DNA of 64,000 nt from assembly GCA_963989245.1 (NCBI GenBank), contig OZ022341.1, forward strand, positions 64,032,729-64,096,728, read 5' to 3'. Positions within the stretch are counted from its first letter, which is position 1. Every line of letters starts with the position of its first letter. The stretch comes from Nansenia antarctica. Taxonomy: Eukaryota > Chordata > Actinopteri > Argentiniformes > Microstomatidae. The translations under genes were made by a program, and so were the position numbers. The notes under the pieces are model-generated. The model searched no databases and was not told the origin of the DNA. It worked only from the letters and a program-made list of their open reading frames with translations. Below are positions 41,074 through 51,509 of the stretch, piece after piece.

Positions 41074-44000
41074 ATGGCTGAGCGCAGCCAACCAGACAAG
41101 ACAGTTACCCCCCCTTCTCCTCCCCCTGAGCCAGAGCCACGACCACAGAGAGTCCCGCGGGTGGCTAGCACTGAGACAGCCATCAAAGAGCACCAGCCTG
41201 AGGATGAGATGGCAGAACAGCAGGGTTTTGCCGTAGAAACGGAAGAGCAGGAAGGAGAGGCCCGGTCTGACAGCGCCTGCGGGCGGAAGAGGGAGGGCCT
41301 CAGCCTTAACGATCTGCCTCCCAGTACGGCGCGCTCGAGACCTAGCTCCTGCCGTTCAGTGGCTTCCTCCCGGTCCAGGGTTTCCGTGGGCAGTTCTGCC
41401 TCTGGGGCGGATAGCATGCACTCCAGAGGGAGTAGTGCCGCGCTGTTAGAATGTATGCGCCAACAGGCCGAGATGGCGTTAGAGCGGGAACGCCTCCAGT
41501 TCGAGCGTGAACGCCTCCAGATGGAAGGAGCGGAACGTGCGGCGGAGAGACAGTGCCAGGAGGCGTTAGAGAGGGAACGTGCGGCGGAGAGACAGCGCCA
41601 GGAGGCGTTAGAGAGGGAACGCATCCAGTTCGAGCGCGAGCGCCTCCAGATGGAGGGGGCGGAACGCGCGGCGGAGAGGCAGCGCCAGGAGGCGCTAGAA
41701 CGTGAACGCCTCCAGATGGAGCGCGACCGCCTCCAGATGGAGAGAGAGCAACTGCACGCGGAGAAGATGGAGGAAGTGATGCAGACCATGCGCGACGTGT
41801 GCATCAGCAGAGCTCCGTCGGCCCGTAGCTCCAGAGCATCATCCGCACGGCCCTCTCGAGTGCCATCTCCTGAACCCCCCGCCGATGGCTCCATGACCCC
41901 CGCCATGACTGTCCAACTACAGGCCCAGCTGACCACCTTGAAGGAAGAGGACCAGGGACCCGACCGCTACGCGGCCCAGAGGGAGCCAGCGTCGCTGCCC
42001 GGGAGGGGAGCCATTCCCCAAGAGCGTAGCACACCCCTAGGTCCTCCAGTGAACCAAAAGGCATGCAGGCCGGACACCCAGACCGTCACTCCAGCCCCGA
42101 TCATCCACTACAGGATGTTTCCCCAGGTGGAGGGACCCAAGTTCCCCTTCTTCAAGGACGAGGACAGGAGCCAGTATGTGGAACTACGCATCTGCCTAGA
42201 CACGCTCTTGGACGACTCCTGCTCAGAGTCCTACAAATATGCGATTCTCCTTCAGCATGTGAGGAACCCCAGAGCCCACAACATGGTTCTGGCCCATGCC
42301 TCCGCACCGACACCTTACACCAGAGCGCTCGCCGACTTGGATGCCCGCTACGGTCGTCCCTGGAACCACGCCCTTGCTGAACTGCAAGCCCTCGAACAGC
42401 AGGCCCCCATCAAGGATGAACGGGCGCTGGATGACTTCGCGCTCCGCGTGCACACCTTGGTTGGAATGCTGAAGACGCAGGGCCCAGCTGGCGCCAGCGA
42501 GATCAACAGCACCTCCAACGTAGAGCGGCTGCTCCGCAAGATCCCACGCTTCCGGCAGGAGAGGTTCCGGCGACAGCAGCGCGTTCGTAACCCCGGGAAG
42601 TTGGGTCTGAGCATGGCTGCCTTCGCGGAGTTCCTACTGGAGGAAGTGCATGACACCAACGTAGACGCCATGGGTTACGCTGAGCCGAAGAATGAGAGGG
42701 AGAAGGGAGACCGCTGGGACAGGCCGAGCTCGAACAGAGGACGCCCAGTAGGAGTGCTGCACACGGAGGAGGAGCCTCGGAGAGAGAGGAAAGCCCGACC
42801 TGAGGGAAAGGATTCCTCTCAACCCCCTCAAAAGGGACGGAGAGGTCCACCGCCATGTCCGTACTGCACCAGCGAGCACTGGTTCAATGAGTGCAGTGAC
42901 TTCAACAAAATGAGTACCGAGGCCAAGCAGAGGTGGCTCGAGGAGAACAAGAGGTGCTGGAACTGTGGGCGCGACCATCTGGCTAAGAACTGCACCTTGA
43001 GGAGAAAGTGCAACCGCTGTGAGGAGGTCCACCTCAACATCCTACACGAGGTCTCCCTCGCCAGGTCCACGGAGGGCACCAGAAGCCCTAGGTCCGGTAG
43101 CGCACCGGAAGAGGAAACACCTGTCTACTATCTAGACCCAACCCAGAGCAGCGGCTCCAAGGTCCTACTGAAGGTGGTGAAGGTCCGACTTCACCACAAC
43201 AACGCTGTGTACGACACGTACGCCGTTCTAGACGACGGGTCGGAACGGACCATCCTTCTCCAGGAGGCAGTGCGCCAGTTGGGGCTCCAAGGGACTGAGG
43301 AGAAGCTGACTCTGCGCACGATACGTCGCGACCTTAAAGAGGTCACCGGGGCGAGAATCAACTTCTCTATCTCCCCGGCGGGGCGGCCGTCGGACAGATA
43401 TCGGCTTCAGAATGTCTTCACCGCAGACCAGCTAGCGCTCTCCCGCTACGACTACCCCCTGGAGCGATTACGCGCAAGATATTCCCACCTACGGCGAGTA
43501 GACCTACATCCGATAGAAGGAGCGGAGCCAACCCTTCTCATCGGCTCGGACAACGCTGCACTGATCGTGTCGCTCCGTCCTCCGCTGAGAGGACCACGAG
43601 GCTGCCCGATGGCTGTTAAGACTGCGCTTGGGTGGGCCCTCCAAGGCGCTACCGAGTGGAGAGATAGAGACGGGAGAGCTACGTCATCCCTCCATGTCCG
43701 AACCGAAGAAGTGCAGACCATCAACTGCCTTCACACCAGTGTGGACTCCATGAATGCGGCGCTACTAGACAACGTCCAGAAGCTGTGGACGCTAGACGTT
43801 GCGCCCTACAAGAATGAGAAGCTCTACGTACGGTCAAAGGAGGACGTCTACGCCATAGACCTCCTTAAAGCAAAGACAGTGCGTATCGAAGTCCAGGGCG
43901 TGAAGAGATACGTCACACCACTACTCCGAAGAGAACCCATGCCAGAGTTTCGAGTATCCCCTCGAACCGTCCTACAGTGTCTGACCAGCACTGAGAAGCG

Positions 44001-45819
44001 TATGAGGAAGGACGAGGTCCTTGCTGCTTCTTACAGAACGGAGATGAAGAAACTGACGGAGTCCGGTCTGGTGAAGAAGCTTGAGCCAGCCGAGGCGAAC
44101 CAGAGTGCCGAGTCTTGGTACCTCCCGCACCACAATGTTCACCACAACGGGAAGAACCGAGTGGTCTTCAACTGTAGCTACCAGGTGGGGAAGCTCAACC
44201 TCAACCACTATCTTCTCCCTGGTCCAACCTTGACCCCAGCCCTCTTGGGAGTTCTGGTGCGATTCCGTCAGCAGCCGATCGCAGTCAGTGGTGACATTAA
44301 GCGAATGTTTCACCAGGTCAGGATGTTGGAGGAAGACAAGCCACTCATGAGGTTTCTCTGGAGAGAGGACCCGAGCGACCCCGACCCCTCTATCTACCAG
44401 TGGGAGGTGCTACCCTTCGGGACAACCTGCAGCCCCTGTTGCGCCACCTATGCGCTACAGACTCACGCCGCGCAGGAGACGGCACCTCCTGGAGTGTTTG
44501 ACGCCGTCCATAAGAGCTTTTACGTGGACAACTGCCTCCACAGTTCGAAGACAGCCACGGAAGCCCGCCAGCTAGTCCAGGACCTGCGTGCTCATCTCCC
44601 GGAGGGTGGATTTGAGATCTGCCAGTGGGCCAGCAACGACCCGCAAGTCATCAGAGACCTCCCGGAGGAGGCCACCTCGACCAGCAGCGAGGCTTGGGTC
44701 TCTCACTCACCAGATGATGCTCAGGAGATGACGCTCGGACTTATCTGGCAGTTCCAGACCGACACTCTACGCTATCGCAATAAGCCTGCCAAGCCCCAAC
44801 GCGTCACGATGAGAACGATATACAGCACTCTAGCGAGCCAGTACGACCCACTGGGATATATCGCTCCCTTCACGACGATGGCCAAGGTGCTTGTCCGGGA
44901 GCTGTGGGCCCAAGAACGAGGATGGGACGATCCTCTGCCTCGTCACCTAGAAGAGAAGTGGAAGGCCTGGGAGCAGGAACTTCCCACTCTCCAGCTCACA
45001 AGCGACAGCTTCCTCATGTCCTTCAAGAGGTTCACCTCCAGGCGAGGGACCCCTAAGACCCTCCGGTCGGACAGAGGCACCAACTTCGTCGGTGGTGAGG
45101 CCGAGCTGAGGGCGAGCTACGCTGCGATGACTGAGGAGGCCCGTGACAGACTCGCCTCCCAGCAAGTGAGGTTTGAGTTCAACCCCCCAAATGCTCCACA
45201 CTTCGGGGGAGCCTGGGAGCGGGAGATTCGCTCAGTAAAGAACGTCCTACGTACCATTCTCGGACAGAAGGTGCCTACCGATGAGGTGCTCGAGACTGTA
45301 CTAGCAGAGATTGAGGGCATCTTGAACTCCCGGCCCCTAGGCTATACCTCCAGTGATGTAGCAGATCTGGATCCCATTACGCCCAACTTCTTGCTGATGG
45401 GGCGGCGAGACTCTGCACTGCCTCAGGTAGTCTACGACCCTGCAGAGCTCACCGGAAGAAGATGGTGGAGGCACAGCCAGGTGCTCGCGGACCAGTTTTG
45501 GAGGCAGTTCATACTGCACTACCTGCCGACCCTGCAAGTCAGGCAGAAGTGGACGAGGGAGAGAGACAACTTGTCCGAAGGTGCCGTGGTACTGGTGATC
45601 GACCAGTCCCTTCCACGCGCCGCCTGGCAGACAGGCAGAGTGACCAAGGTCCTGCCGGGTCCGGATGGAAGGGTGCGGACGGCCATCGTGGACGTTGGTG
45701 GTCGCACTTACACCCGACCTGTGGCACGCCTGATTGAGCTCCCTCAAATTACAAAGGACACTATCACCTCATACCTCACGCTGCTAGAGCAGCCTAGCCA
45801 GTGTGCCTTCCATAGTTAA
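41074..45819 (+). CDS. gag-pol: BEL Gag-Pol, internally deleted (array copy 2)
   Basis: A 1581-codon frame with exactly the same two deletions as 35175-39920 (large junction at 44994/44995), so the deletions predate the tandem duplication. Differences from array copy 1 include EPKNERE for EPKKERE, FNKMSTE for FNNLSTE, and Leu for Phe before MRFLW. Domains kept: coiled coil, Gag core, three knuckles, protease with LDDGSE, RT with YVDN, C-terminal half of integrase and DUF5641. Confidence 0.92.
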   Translation: MAERSQPDKTVTPPSPPPEPEPRPQRVPRVASTETAIKEHQPEDEMAEQQGFAVETEEQEGEARSDSACGRKREGLSLNDLPPSTARSRPSSCRSVASSRSRVSVGSSASGADSMHSRGSSAALLECMRQQAEMALERERLQFERERLQMEGAERAAERQCQEALERERAAERQRQEALERERIQFERERLQMEGAERAAERQRQEALERERLQMERDRLQMEREQLHAEKMEEVMQTMRDVCISRAPSARSSRASSARPSRVPSPEPPADGSMTPAMTVQLQAQLTTLKEEDQGPDRYAAQREPASLPGRGAIPQERSTPLGPPVNQKACRPDTQTVTPAPIIHYRMFPQVEGPKFPFFKDEDRSQYVELRICLDTLLDDSCSESYKYAILLQHVRNPRAHNMVLAHASAPTPYTRALADLDARYGRPWNHALAELQALEQQAPIKDERALDDFALRVHTLVGMLKTQGPAGASEINSTSNVERLLRKIPRFRQERFRRQQRVRNPGKLGLSMAAFAEFLLEEVHDTNVDAMGYAEPKNEREKGDRWDRPSSNRGRPVGVLHTEEEPRRERKARPEGKDSSQPPQKGRRGPPPCPYCTSEHWFNECSDFNKMSTEAKQRWLEENKRCWNCGRDHLAKNCTLRRKCNRCEEVHLNILHEVSLARSTEGTRSPRSGSAPEEETPVYYLDPTQSSGSKVLLKVVKVRLHHNNAVYDTYAVLDDGSERTILLQEAVRQLGLQGTEEKLTLRTIRRDLKEVTGARINFSISPAGRPSDRYRLQNVFTADQLALSRYDYPLERLRARYSHLRRVDLHPIEGAEPTLLIGSDNAALIVSLRPPLRGPRGCPMAVKTALGWALQGATEWRDRDGRATSSLHVRTEEVQTINCLHTSVDSMNAALLDNVQKLWTLDVAPYKNEKLYVRSKEDVYAIDLLKAKTVRIEVQGVKRYVTPLLRREPMPEFRVSPRTVLQCLTSTEKRMRKDEVLAASYRTEMKKLTESGLVKKLEPAEANQSAESWYLPHHNVHHNGKNRVVFNCSYQVGKLNLNHYLLPGPTLTPALLGVLVRFRQQPIAVSGDIKRMFHQVRMLEEDKPLMRFLWREDPSDPDPSIYQWEVLPFGTTCSPCCATYALQTHAAQETAPPGVFDAVHKSFYVDNCLHSSKTATEARQLVQDLRAHLPEGGFEICQWASNDPQVIRDLPEEATSTSSEAWVSHSPDDAQEMTLGLIWQFQTDTLRYRNKPAKPQRVTMRTIYSTLASQYDPLGYIAPFTTMAKVLVRELWAQERGWDDPLPRHLEEKWKAWEQELPTLQLTSDSFLMSFKRFTSRRGTPKTLRSDRGTNFVGGEAELRASYAAMTEEARDRLASQQVRFEFNPPNAPHFGGAWEREIRSVKNVLRTILGQKVPTDEVLETVLAEIEGILNSRPLGYTSSDVADLDPITPNFLLMGRRDSALPQVVYDPAELTGRRWWRHSQVLADQFWRQFILHYLPTLQVRQKWTRERDNLSEGAVVLVIDQSLPRAAWQTGRVTKVLPGPDGRVRTAIVDVGGRTYTRPVARLIELPQITKDTITSYLTLLEQPSQCAFHS

Positions 45820-45846
45820 ATGAAACCGAGGGTTTCATGGGGCGGC

Positions 45847-46934
45847 TGTTATGAAGGCCCACAATTTAGAGCCAGTTAGTTTCCCCAAATCAGCCCTATT
45901 TTGCCCCTGTTATTTCCTTAATTATTTTCCATACTATTCATGTACGTTTTCATGAAGGTGTATGTATTGTTATTGTAATTGTATAAGTTCTGTCTTAGAT
46001 TTGTTCAGTATTGTGCAAGCGCCAGATTAGTGGGCGTGGTTTTGATTGGCGTACGTGACTTGATGTATGTCCGGTTGGTATATATAGCGACGGAAGTGGT
46101 CTGTGCGTTAGAGTGACGAGAGTGAGAAGGAGAAGGAGAAGGAGCCCGAGGTGGAGATAGAGTACATCACAGAGGAACCAGAGATCTTCGACCCCAACTT
46201 CATCTTCTTCAAGAGGATCTTCGAGGCCTTCAAGCTGACAGACGACGTGAAGAAGAGTTCTGAGTTTTAGTGAGTTAACAGCGCTAGCCCAGTTTAGCTG
46301 TGTCACCGTTAGCCAGCCTTGCTAGCCGCCGGCTGCTAACGTTGGCGCATAGCGAGACCCAAGCCGGACAGAGCCGTCGCCTCCGAGGGGGATTGCGACC
46401 GACCGCTGACACCACCGGAGCTGACCGTGGACCACCGGACCTGAGCCATTCACACCTCGTCGTTTGCTACGAAGACGGCCCTTTCCCTTCAAATTGCAAC
46501 GTCACTCCCCCCCCTTGTCTGCGGCCTTCCTCGAGTCACATGCGAGCTCCAACCAGGCCTCAACGCGCTCATTTCAGTCCGGGACTCTAAGCCTTTTCAG
46601 GCCAGGTACTGTGTGTGAGTGAGTGAGTGAGTGTGTGTGTGGCCGGCGGGGAGGGAGTAGATTGGGATGTATATATAATTTGTATAAATAAATGTGTTTG
46701 TTTTATATTTGATACATTGCTGTGTGTTTAGTTGTCTGTATTGTTTAGTTTAACAGCAAATCTAGTATTGGGTTTAAGTATTGTCTTATAGTATATATAA
46801 CTGTGATATGCTAGTCTAAAGGGTTGCTGGCGCCCCCTGCCTCTATCCTCCTACACTGCCGATTTAGCTCAGAGTTAGTTAGATAACCAGCCCTTCCTAA
46901 AATCCTACAGTCCTTTAGCTACTCCCTGGTTACA
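45847..46934 (+). repeat. BEL array LTR c
   Basis: The terminal LTR of the array, with the SF3B2 fragment at 46112-46255. It is followed by ATACC, the duplicate of 34044-34048. Confidence 0.93.
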
Positions 46935-46939
46935 ATACC

Positions 46940-47143
46940 AATTGGTATTATTAAAGGGGAGGAATAATCAACAAAAAAGCGTTTCCGAACTTTTTTTGAG
47001 GGGTTTAGTTAGCCTATTTTTTATTCATTTAGCCTTTCAGAATTGCATATTATGCAAACTAGTGGATTACGTAATCTAGCTACTTCTAGCTGCTTTTGGG
47101 AGAGCCAACAGCTACTTCCATTACAGAGGAGTTGGCAACGCTG
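46940..47143 (+). mobile_element. Right part of the small hAT split by the BEL array
   Basis: Ends AGTTGGCAACGCTG, the inverse of CAGTGTTGCCAAC at 33766. TAATCTAGCTACTTCTAGCT here and AAATCTAGCTACTTTTTC on the left side show related subterminal sequence. Confidence 0.65.
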
Positions 47144-47149
47144 CATCTA

Positions 47150-47231
47150 GTATGCGGTATATTCTCATTGAGTATGCCAGTATGCTAGTATGCCAGTATG
47201 CTAGTATGCAGTATGCCATTTCGAACACAGC
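47150..47231. repeat. AGTATGCC/AGTATGCT tandem words ending in CATTTCGAACACAGCC
   Basis: Several 8-bp words of AGTATGCC or AGTATGCT are followed by CATTTCGAACACAGCC. This looks like the right end of a fish MITE. Similar words occur at 33690-33760 to the left of the hAT. Confidence 0.5.
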
Positions 47232-47366
47232 CTCTGAGTTTATTCCGTACCTCATCATATGCGCGTTGCATCTTGTGCACCCCCGCGGAGAGGTCCGGGT
47301 GGAGACGAACCTGCTCGTTGTTGTAGGCTAGAGGACCTTTCTTTCTGTATTATCTAAATGCAATTC

Positions 47367-47439
47367 CCGAAATCTAGGTGTAATTGCAGTATACATACTA
47401 GATTGTCCTACAAAGACACTTAGATTTTGATTTAGTAAT
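47367..47439 (+). repeat. 73-bp direct repeat, left copy
   Basis: CCGAAATCTAGGTGTAATT... to ...GATTTAGTAAT recurs at 50006-50078 with four mismatches. The pair brackets the inverted dispersed repeat and its nested hAT. Confidence 0.85.
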
Positions 47440-49978
47440 GTAAGGCGATCAACTTCTCCAGAATTCAGTTTATTGAGTCGTCACTTACAAGCGAGTTCGT
47501 TTAATCTCGAGACGTCCTTGATATAACTTCTTAAGATAAAATGATCCAATCAAATATTAGGCACCACTACTGAACTGTTCTTTAAGATAACATTTATTCA
47601 AGCACATCAGCAAGCAATAATAGTTCATGTCCATGGAAAAGGGGTCCCATCTAGTTTCACCTCCGCAGGCCAGTATCAGCTAGCTGTCAATAGGTTAACT
47701 GCAGAAGCTTCACCAGACGAGAACCCAGTTTCGCCTTGATACATAGTCTTTATAGATTTTGATTTAACATTTGGGGCTGGGCTGTCCCTGCTCCCCCTAT
47801 CTGGTAGTTTTTTAATTGTCAGCATTAAATCTGTTGCAGCTGTGACCAGAGTGCGAAATAAGGGGGAGCTCGGGGAGCTATAGCTCCCCTAGTGGTGACA
47901 TGAGCTCCCCTGGAAACATGGTTTGTGAAATTTTGGGGGAGCTCTAAAATATTCCAAATTGCGATGGATTTATTCCAAGTTGTGACAGATTTTACCTGGT
48001 GTAATATGATTTGTAGAGGCATACAATCTATTTTGATGTTGGTATTAGGTATATGATATTTTATAGCCTACATATAGGCCTTTATTGGCTACAACTATGC
48101 CTGACAGTAACAGAGCGGGGTGCACTGACGCTGAACCCCTCATAGTGATAAGTAGGTGGACAACGCGTGGTGCTGAAATAGCCGACATGCGGTGTGTGGT
48201 TTGAAAAAAGTAACGCCAGCTCAGTAAATAATTCAAACTTAATGTTTACTTATAGGCTATGTGACTGCACCACACGTGAACAGTAACAAAGCAAATGCAG
48301 TTTAATTTTATGAAAAACATTGACAACTAAATCGGCGCAAAAAAAAAAAAAAGCTGAATCCGCTTAGCCTATATGCTCTTGAAATGACAGAGCAAACACG
48401 CTACATTACTAGGGATAATAATTACAATGAGCCATTCATTAAAAATAGAAAAAATAATATTCGGCTATTAAATCTCACTTAATGAGAAAACTGGCATCTC
48501 CCATCGGTCACTATTTGTAGGCTATCTGGTGATATGGACGTCTTTGAGTGTCTAGAAAAGCGCTATAAGTCTAATGTATTATTATTATGGACGTCACTTT
48601 AACGTCCGGCAGTTATTATGGACGTCCGGCAGTTCTCAAGGTTTTTATGCACCAATCAATTCCTCTCGTGCGTCTTTATCACATTCATTGACGAAAAGGA
48701 CGACTCGCATGGTGGAAGGGAACATTCATTGTGAGCACGGAAAATGTGAGTCTCACAACGGCTTTGCATTGATGAAACCAGGTAGGATGAACGCATAGTT
48801 CGCTGTCCATTCCTCTTTAAATGCCCTGTTTTCACCGTCAACTTTCCTCTTTAGACCTTTGGAGAGTGACATTATGTTTCTCTTGCTAGTTAGCAGGTTA
48901 AATGTTTAGCTAACTTCACCCGGCACGCAAACAACCAATCCAATAATAATGTGACCATGTAAGTCTGGGAGGAGGGGGAATAATTATCAGAATGAAACTA
49001 TGTTAAATAATTATTAGAATAAGTTAGGCTGCGCTACATCGTCAGTCCACACATTTATTATTCAAAACTATGGAAAAGGGTGAAACTACGTTTCAACGTT
49101 GTTGAGAATCACAACACAAACTCGCTAGTCAAGCCAAAATACAGCAGCGAAATGGATTGGACTGCTAACTTATTAACTATAACACTACTTTACATTGTTA
49201 CCTAGTTAACTATAACACTACTTTACATTGTTAGCAGGCTCACAAAACAAGCCGTGTTAGTTGACTAGCGATGTGTCATTGATTTTTGACAACGCGGAAA
49301 TGTGTTCACATTTTTCGAAAGAAAAGTCAAAGCATTAGAACGTAGAACGGAAAATCGCACGCGCGCTTTGCGCACGGAAAGCCACCGGCCCCGATTTGGC
49401 CTGATTTTTTTTTTCCGTCAGGAGATTTTTTGTTTGTTGCTTTAATCCCTGGGCTCCCCCGCACACCGTGATTTAATTCGCACACTGGCTGTGACCATTT
49501 GATTAGTAAGCAAGTGTTTTAATTAATTATGTGGCCTTCAACTCCTTTTGGTGTGTGTGCGAGTGTACTGTGTGTTATCTTCTTCTTCTGGCCCCCGGCC
49601 GTTAGTCATGGTGATCCACCTGTGTGAGCAGCCTAGTCTTGCGCAACGTTAGACACACACACATTCTGTTATGTTTTTAAGAAATCAGTAAGCATATGCA
49701 CACAGTTATATTTTTAGGATGAACAGACATTTTTATACAGTTAATTCTACGTGCGTTCTAAAGCACTAATTGGCCAGTTATTTGATCTTCAAACCCATTC
49801 CCTCATGACTAGGTCAGTGTGTCCTTTATCAGAATAGCTTGTGAGTCCCATGACTTGGGATTCGATTAACAAGTTAAAATACAGTATAGAAGAATAGACT
49901 TATCATTAATCATTAGTTATGAAAGTATAAAATCTGTACAGGAAAATAGAATATCATAACAGCAGGTGTAAAATGGTT
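47439..49978 (-). repeat. Dispersed repeat, inverted copy (interrupted by hAT at 47847-49487)
   Basis: Reverse-complement match to 31834-32791 in two parts: 47439-47846 and 49496-49978. It starts TGTAAGGCGATC, the inverse of the forward copy's end. The two copies face each other across the hAT/BEL complex. Confidence 0.7.
47847..49487. mobile_element. hAT element with perfect 8-bp target duplication
   Basis: The left end CAGAGTGCGAAATAA and right end TTAATTCGCACACTG are imperfect inverted repeats. GCTGTGAC occurs on both sides (47839-47846 and 49488-49495). Subterminal GGGGGAGCTC and GGGCTCCCCC also pair. The interior has no recognisable transposase; the longest frame (48574-48798) is short and unassigned. 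It is probably non-autonomous. Confidence 0.85.
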
Positions 49979-50005
49979 CTTCTTCGGCGTATGGGTAGTT
50001 GTTTT

Positions 50006-50078
50006 CCGAAATCTAGGTGTAATTTCAGTATACAGAGTAGATTGTCCTACAAAGACACTTAGATTTTGATTTAGTAAT
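50006..50078 (+). repeat. 73-bp direct repeat, right copy
   Basis: Partner of 47367-47439. It lies about 70 bp past the stop codon of the fsip2-like gene and just beyond its poly(A) signal. Confidence 0.85.
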
Positions 50079-50112
50079 CAAAAAATCAATAAGACCCCTA
50101 TACTTTCTTTTG

Positions 50113-50118
50113 TTTATT
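50113..50118 (-). promoter_or_regulatory. Poly(A) signal of the fsip2-like gene
   Basis: AATAAA on the minus strand 27 bp after the stop codon. A second AATAAA-like hexamer is at 50130-50135. Confidence 0.55.
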
Positions 50119-50144
50119 TTTTGTTTCTTTTTATTATTACTACT

Positions 50145-51509
50145 CTATCTTTTCCGTTTGTAAAGCGTCCTGGAGACGGTTCTCCTCCTCGTAGAGGCGC
50201 CCCGCTGTGCAGGAGGGTCTGAGGCGGGGGGTCTGGGCTGAATGACGCTGTCCTGAACAGACGCCCGCATTTCCTCCTCTGAGCCAGTCTGCCTCAGGGC
50301 CTTCTTCTCTGAGGTGGTGGAGGATTCTCCATCATAGGAGGACGGACTGCTTGACTGCTCAGTCAGGAAGTAAAGGGGGTTCCTGAAGATGGTGTGGATT
50401 CTCACCCTCTTTGGGGCGACCCCGGGGTCGTGTTCCACACAACTGGCTGGTGAGGAGGAAGGTTCTGATGCCTCTCCGTCTGTCGGGGGCACAGGGAGGT
50501 CCTGTGAGACCGACGTGCCGGGCTCCTGCAGGGGTACGAGATTGTGGTCCAGTATGTTGTTGAACACCGTCTCCATGAGGCCTGCCACGATGTCGTCCAT
50601 CTTCTGGGACGGCATCCAGGTCCCTGGATGTCTGTCGTCTCGCTCCTCTGACAGATGGCTGACAGACGGCACTGGAGTTCCCTCTCCAAGTCCGATGTCA
50701 CCCTGGTTCACATCGTCCTTCACCCTCTCCAGAACACTGGTCACCACATCCAAGGCTGTTTGACTGGCCTTTGAAGAGGCAACGAGGTCCTGGTCCAGTG
50801 TGTTGTCGAACACCGTGTCCATGAAGACTGCCACGATGTCGTCCATCTTATGGGACGGCATCCAGGTCCCTGGATGTGCGTCGTCTAGCTCCGGCTGGAG
50901 CCTGGCCCCCTCTGATTGGCTGACAGACGGCACTGGAGTCCCCTCTCCAAGTCCGATGTCACCCTGGGTCACATGGTCCTTCACCCCCTCCAGGATACTG
51001 GTCACCACGTCCAAGGCTGTTTGACTGGCCTTCGCAGAGGCAACTCTAACAGCTGGAGGGCGGACCTGGTACATCCAGACGGTGACTTGCTCCTTCACCT
51101 CCTCCAGAACACTTGTGATGAACGCGATCACAATCCTGTTGAGGTTTCCAGCGTTCAGCTCCTCTGATTGTTTGTCATCTCGACTCCCCCCAAGGAGCCT
51201 GACCACCAGCTCCTCGCTGGGTCGGAACGGGTTCACAACCCGAGAAACGCACCTCAACATGTCGGAGGCGATTCTGGCACTGCCAGCCCGCTGTGCCGCT
51301 GGTTTCAGCCCTCGCGCTGACGCCTCCGGTTTCAGCTCAGCCTTGACCGCCTTGGCGAGCTGCTTCCTGACACCCGTCGTGCCCAGGTGGTCCAGGACAG
51401 AGCACCTGACAACTGCCCTCAGCTGTCTAAGCTTGTTGACGACTCTTGAGTTCCTGATCTTGTCCAATACCGGTCCTCCAGAACTCTGCTCTGTCTCCCT
51501 TCCAGTCGA
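50145..51509 (-). CDS. fsip2: Terminal exon of the fsip2-like gene, with an internal duplication
   Basis: It starts at TCGACTGG after TACTGTACAG and codes 454 residues to TAG 50145-50147. Two ~85-residue units resemble each other strongly: SQTALDVVTSILEGVKDHV...GTWMPSHKMDDIV and SQTALDVVTSVLERVKDDV...GTWMPSQKMDDIV (about 50530-51045). Related shorter pieces (NRIVIAFITSVLEEVKEQV) precede them. The product ends in a basic tail TLYKRKR. The repeats look like the repetitive body of FSIP2, here only two to three units long. Confidence 0.7.
   Translation of the reverse strand, partial: STGRETEQSSGGPVLDKIRNSRVVNKLRQLRAVVRCSVLDHLGTTGVRKQLAKAVKAELKPEASARGLKPAAQRAGSARIASDMLRCVSRVVNPFRPSEELVVRLLGGSRDDKQSEELNAGNLNRIVIAFITSVLEEVKEQVTVWMYQVRPPAVRVASAKASQTALDVVTSILEGVKDHVTQGDIGLGEGTPVPSVSQSEGARLQPELDDAHPGTWMPSHKMDDIVAVFMDTVFDNTLDQDLVASSKASQTALDVVTSVLERVKDDVNQGDIGLGEGTPVPSVSHLSEERDDRHPGTWMPSQKMDDIVAGLMETVFNNILDHNLVPLQEPGTSVSQDLPVPPTDGEASEPSSSPASCVEHDPGVAPKRVRIHTIFRNPLYFLTEQSSSPSSYDGESSTTSEKKALRQTGSEEEMRASVQDSVIQPRPPASDPPAQRGASTRRRTVSRTLYKRKR

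Larger units (their letters stand above)
34049..46934 (+). mobile_element. Tandem BEL/Pao array: LTR-internal-LTR-internal-LTR (deleted derivative)
   Basis: Three 1088-bp LTRs (34049-35136, 39948-41035, 45847-46934) alternate with two 4811-bp internal regions, period 5899 bp. ATACC flanks only the outer ends (34044-34048 and 46935-46939). The array therefore derives from one insertion that was later duplicated by LTR-LTR recombination, or from insertion of a dimer. The internal regions differ at a few positions, so this is not a simple assembly echo. Confidence 0.93.
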
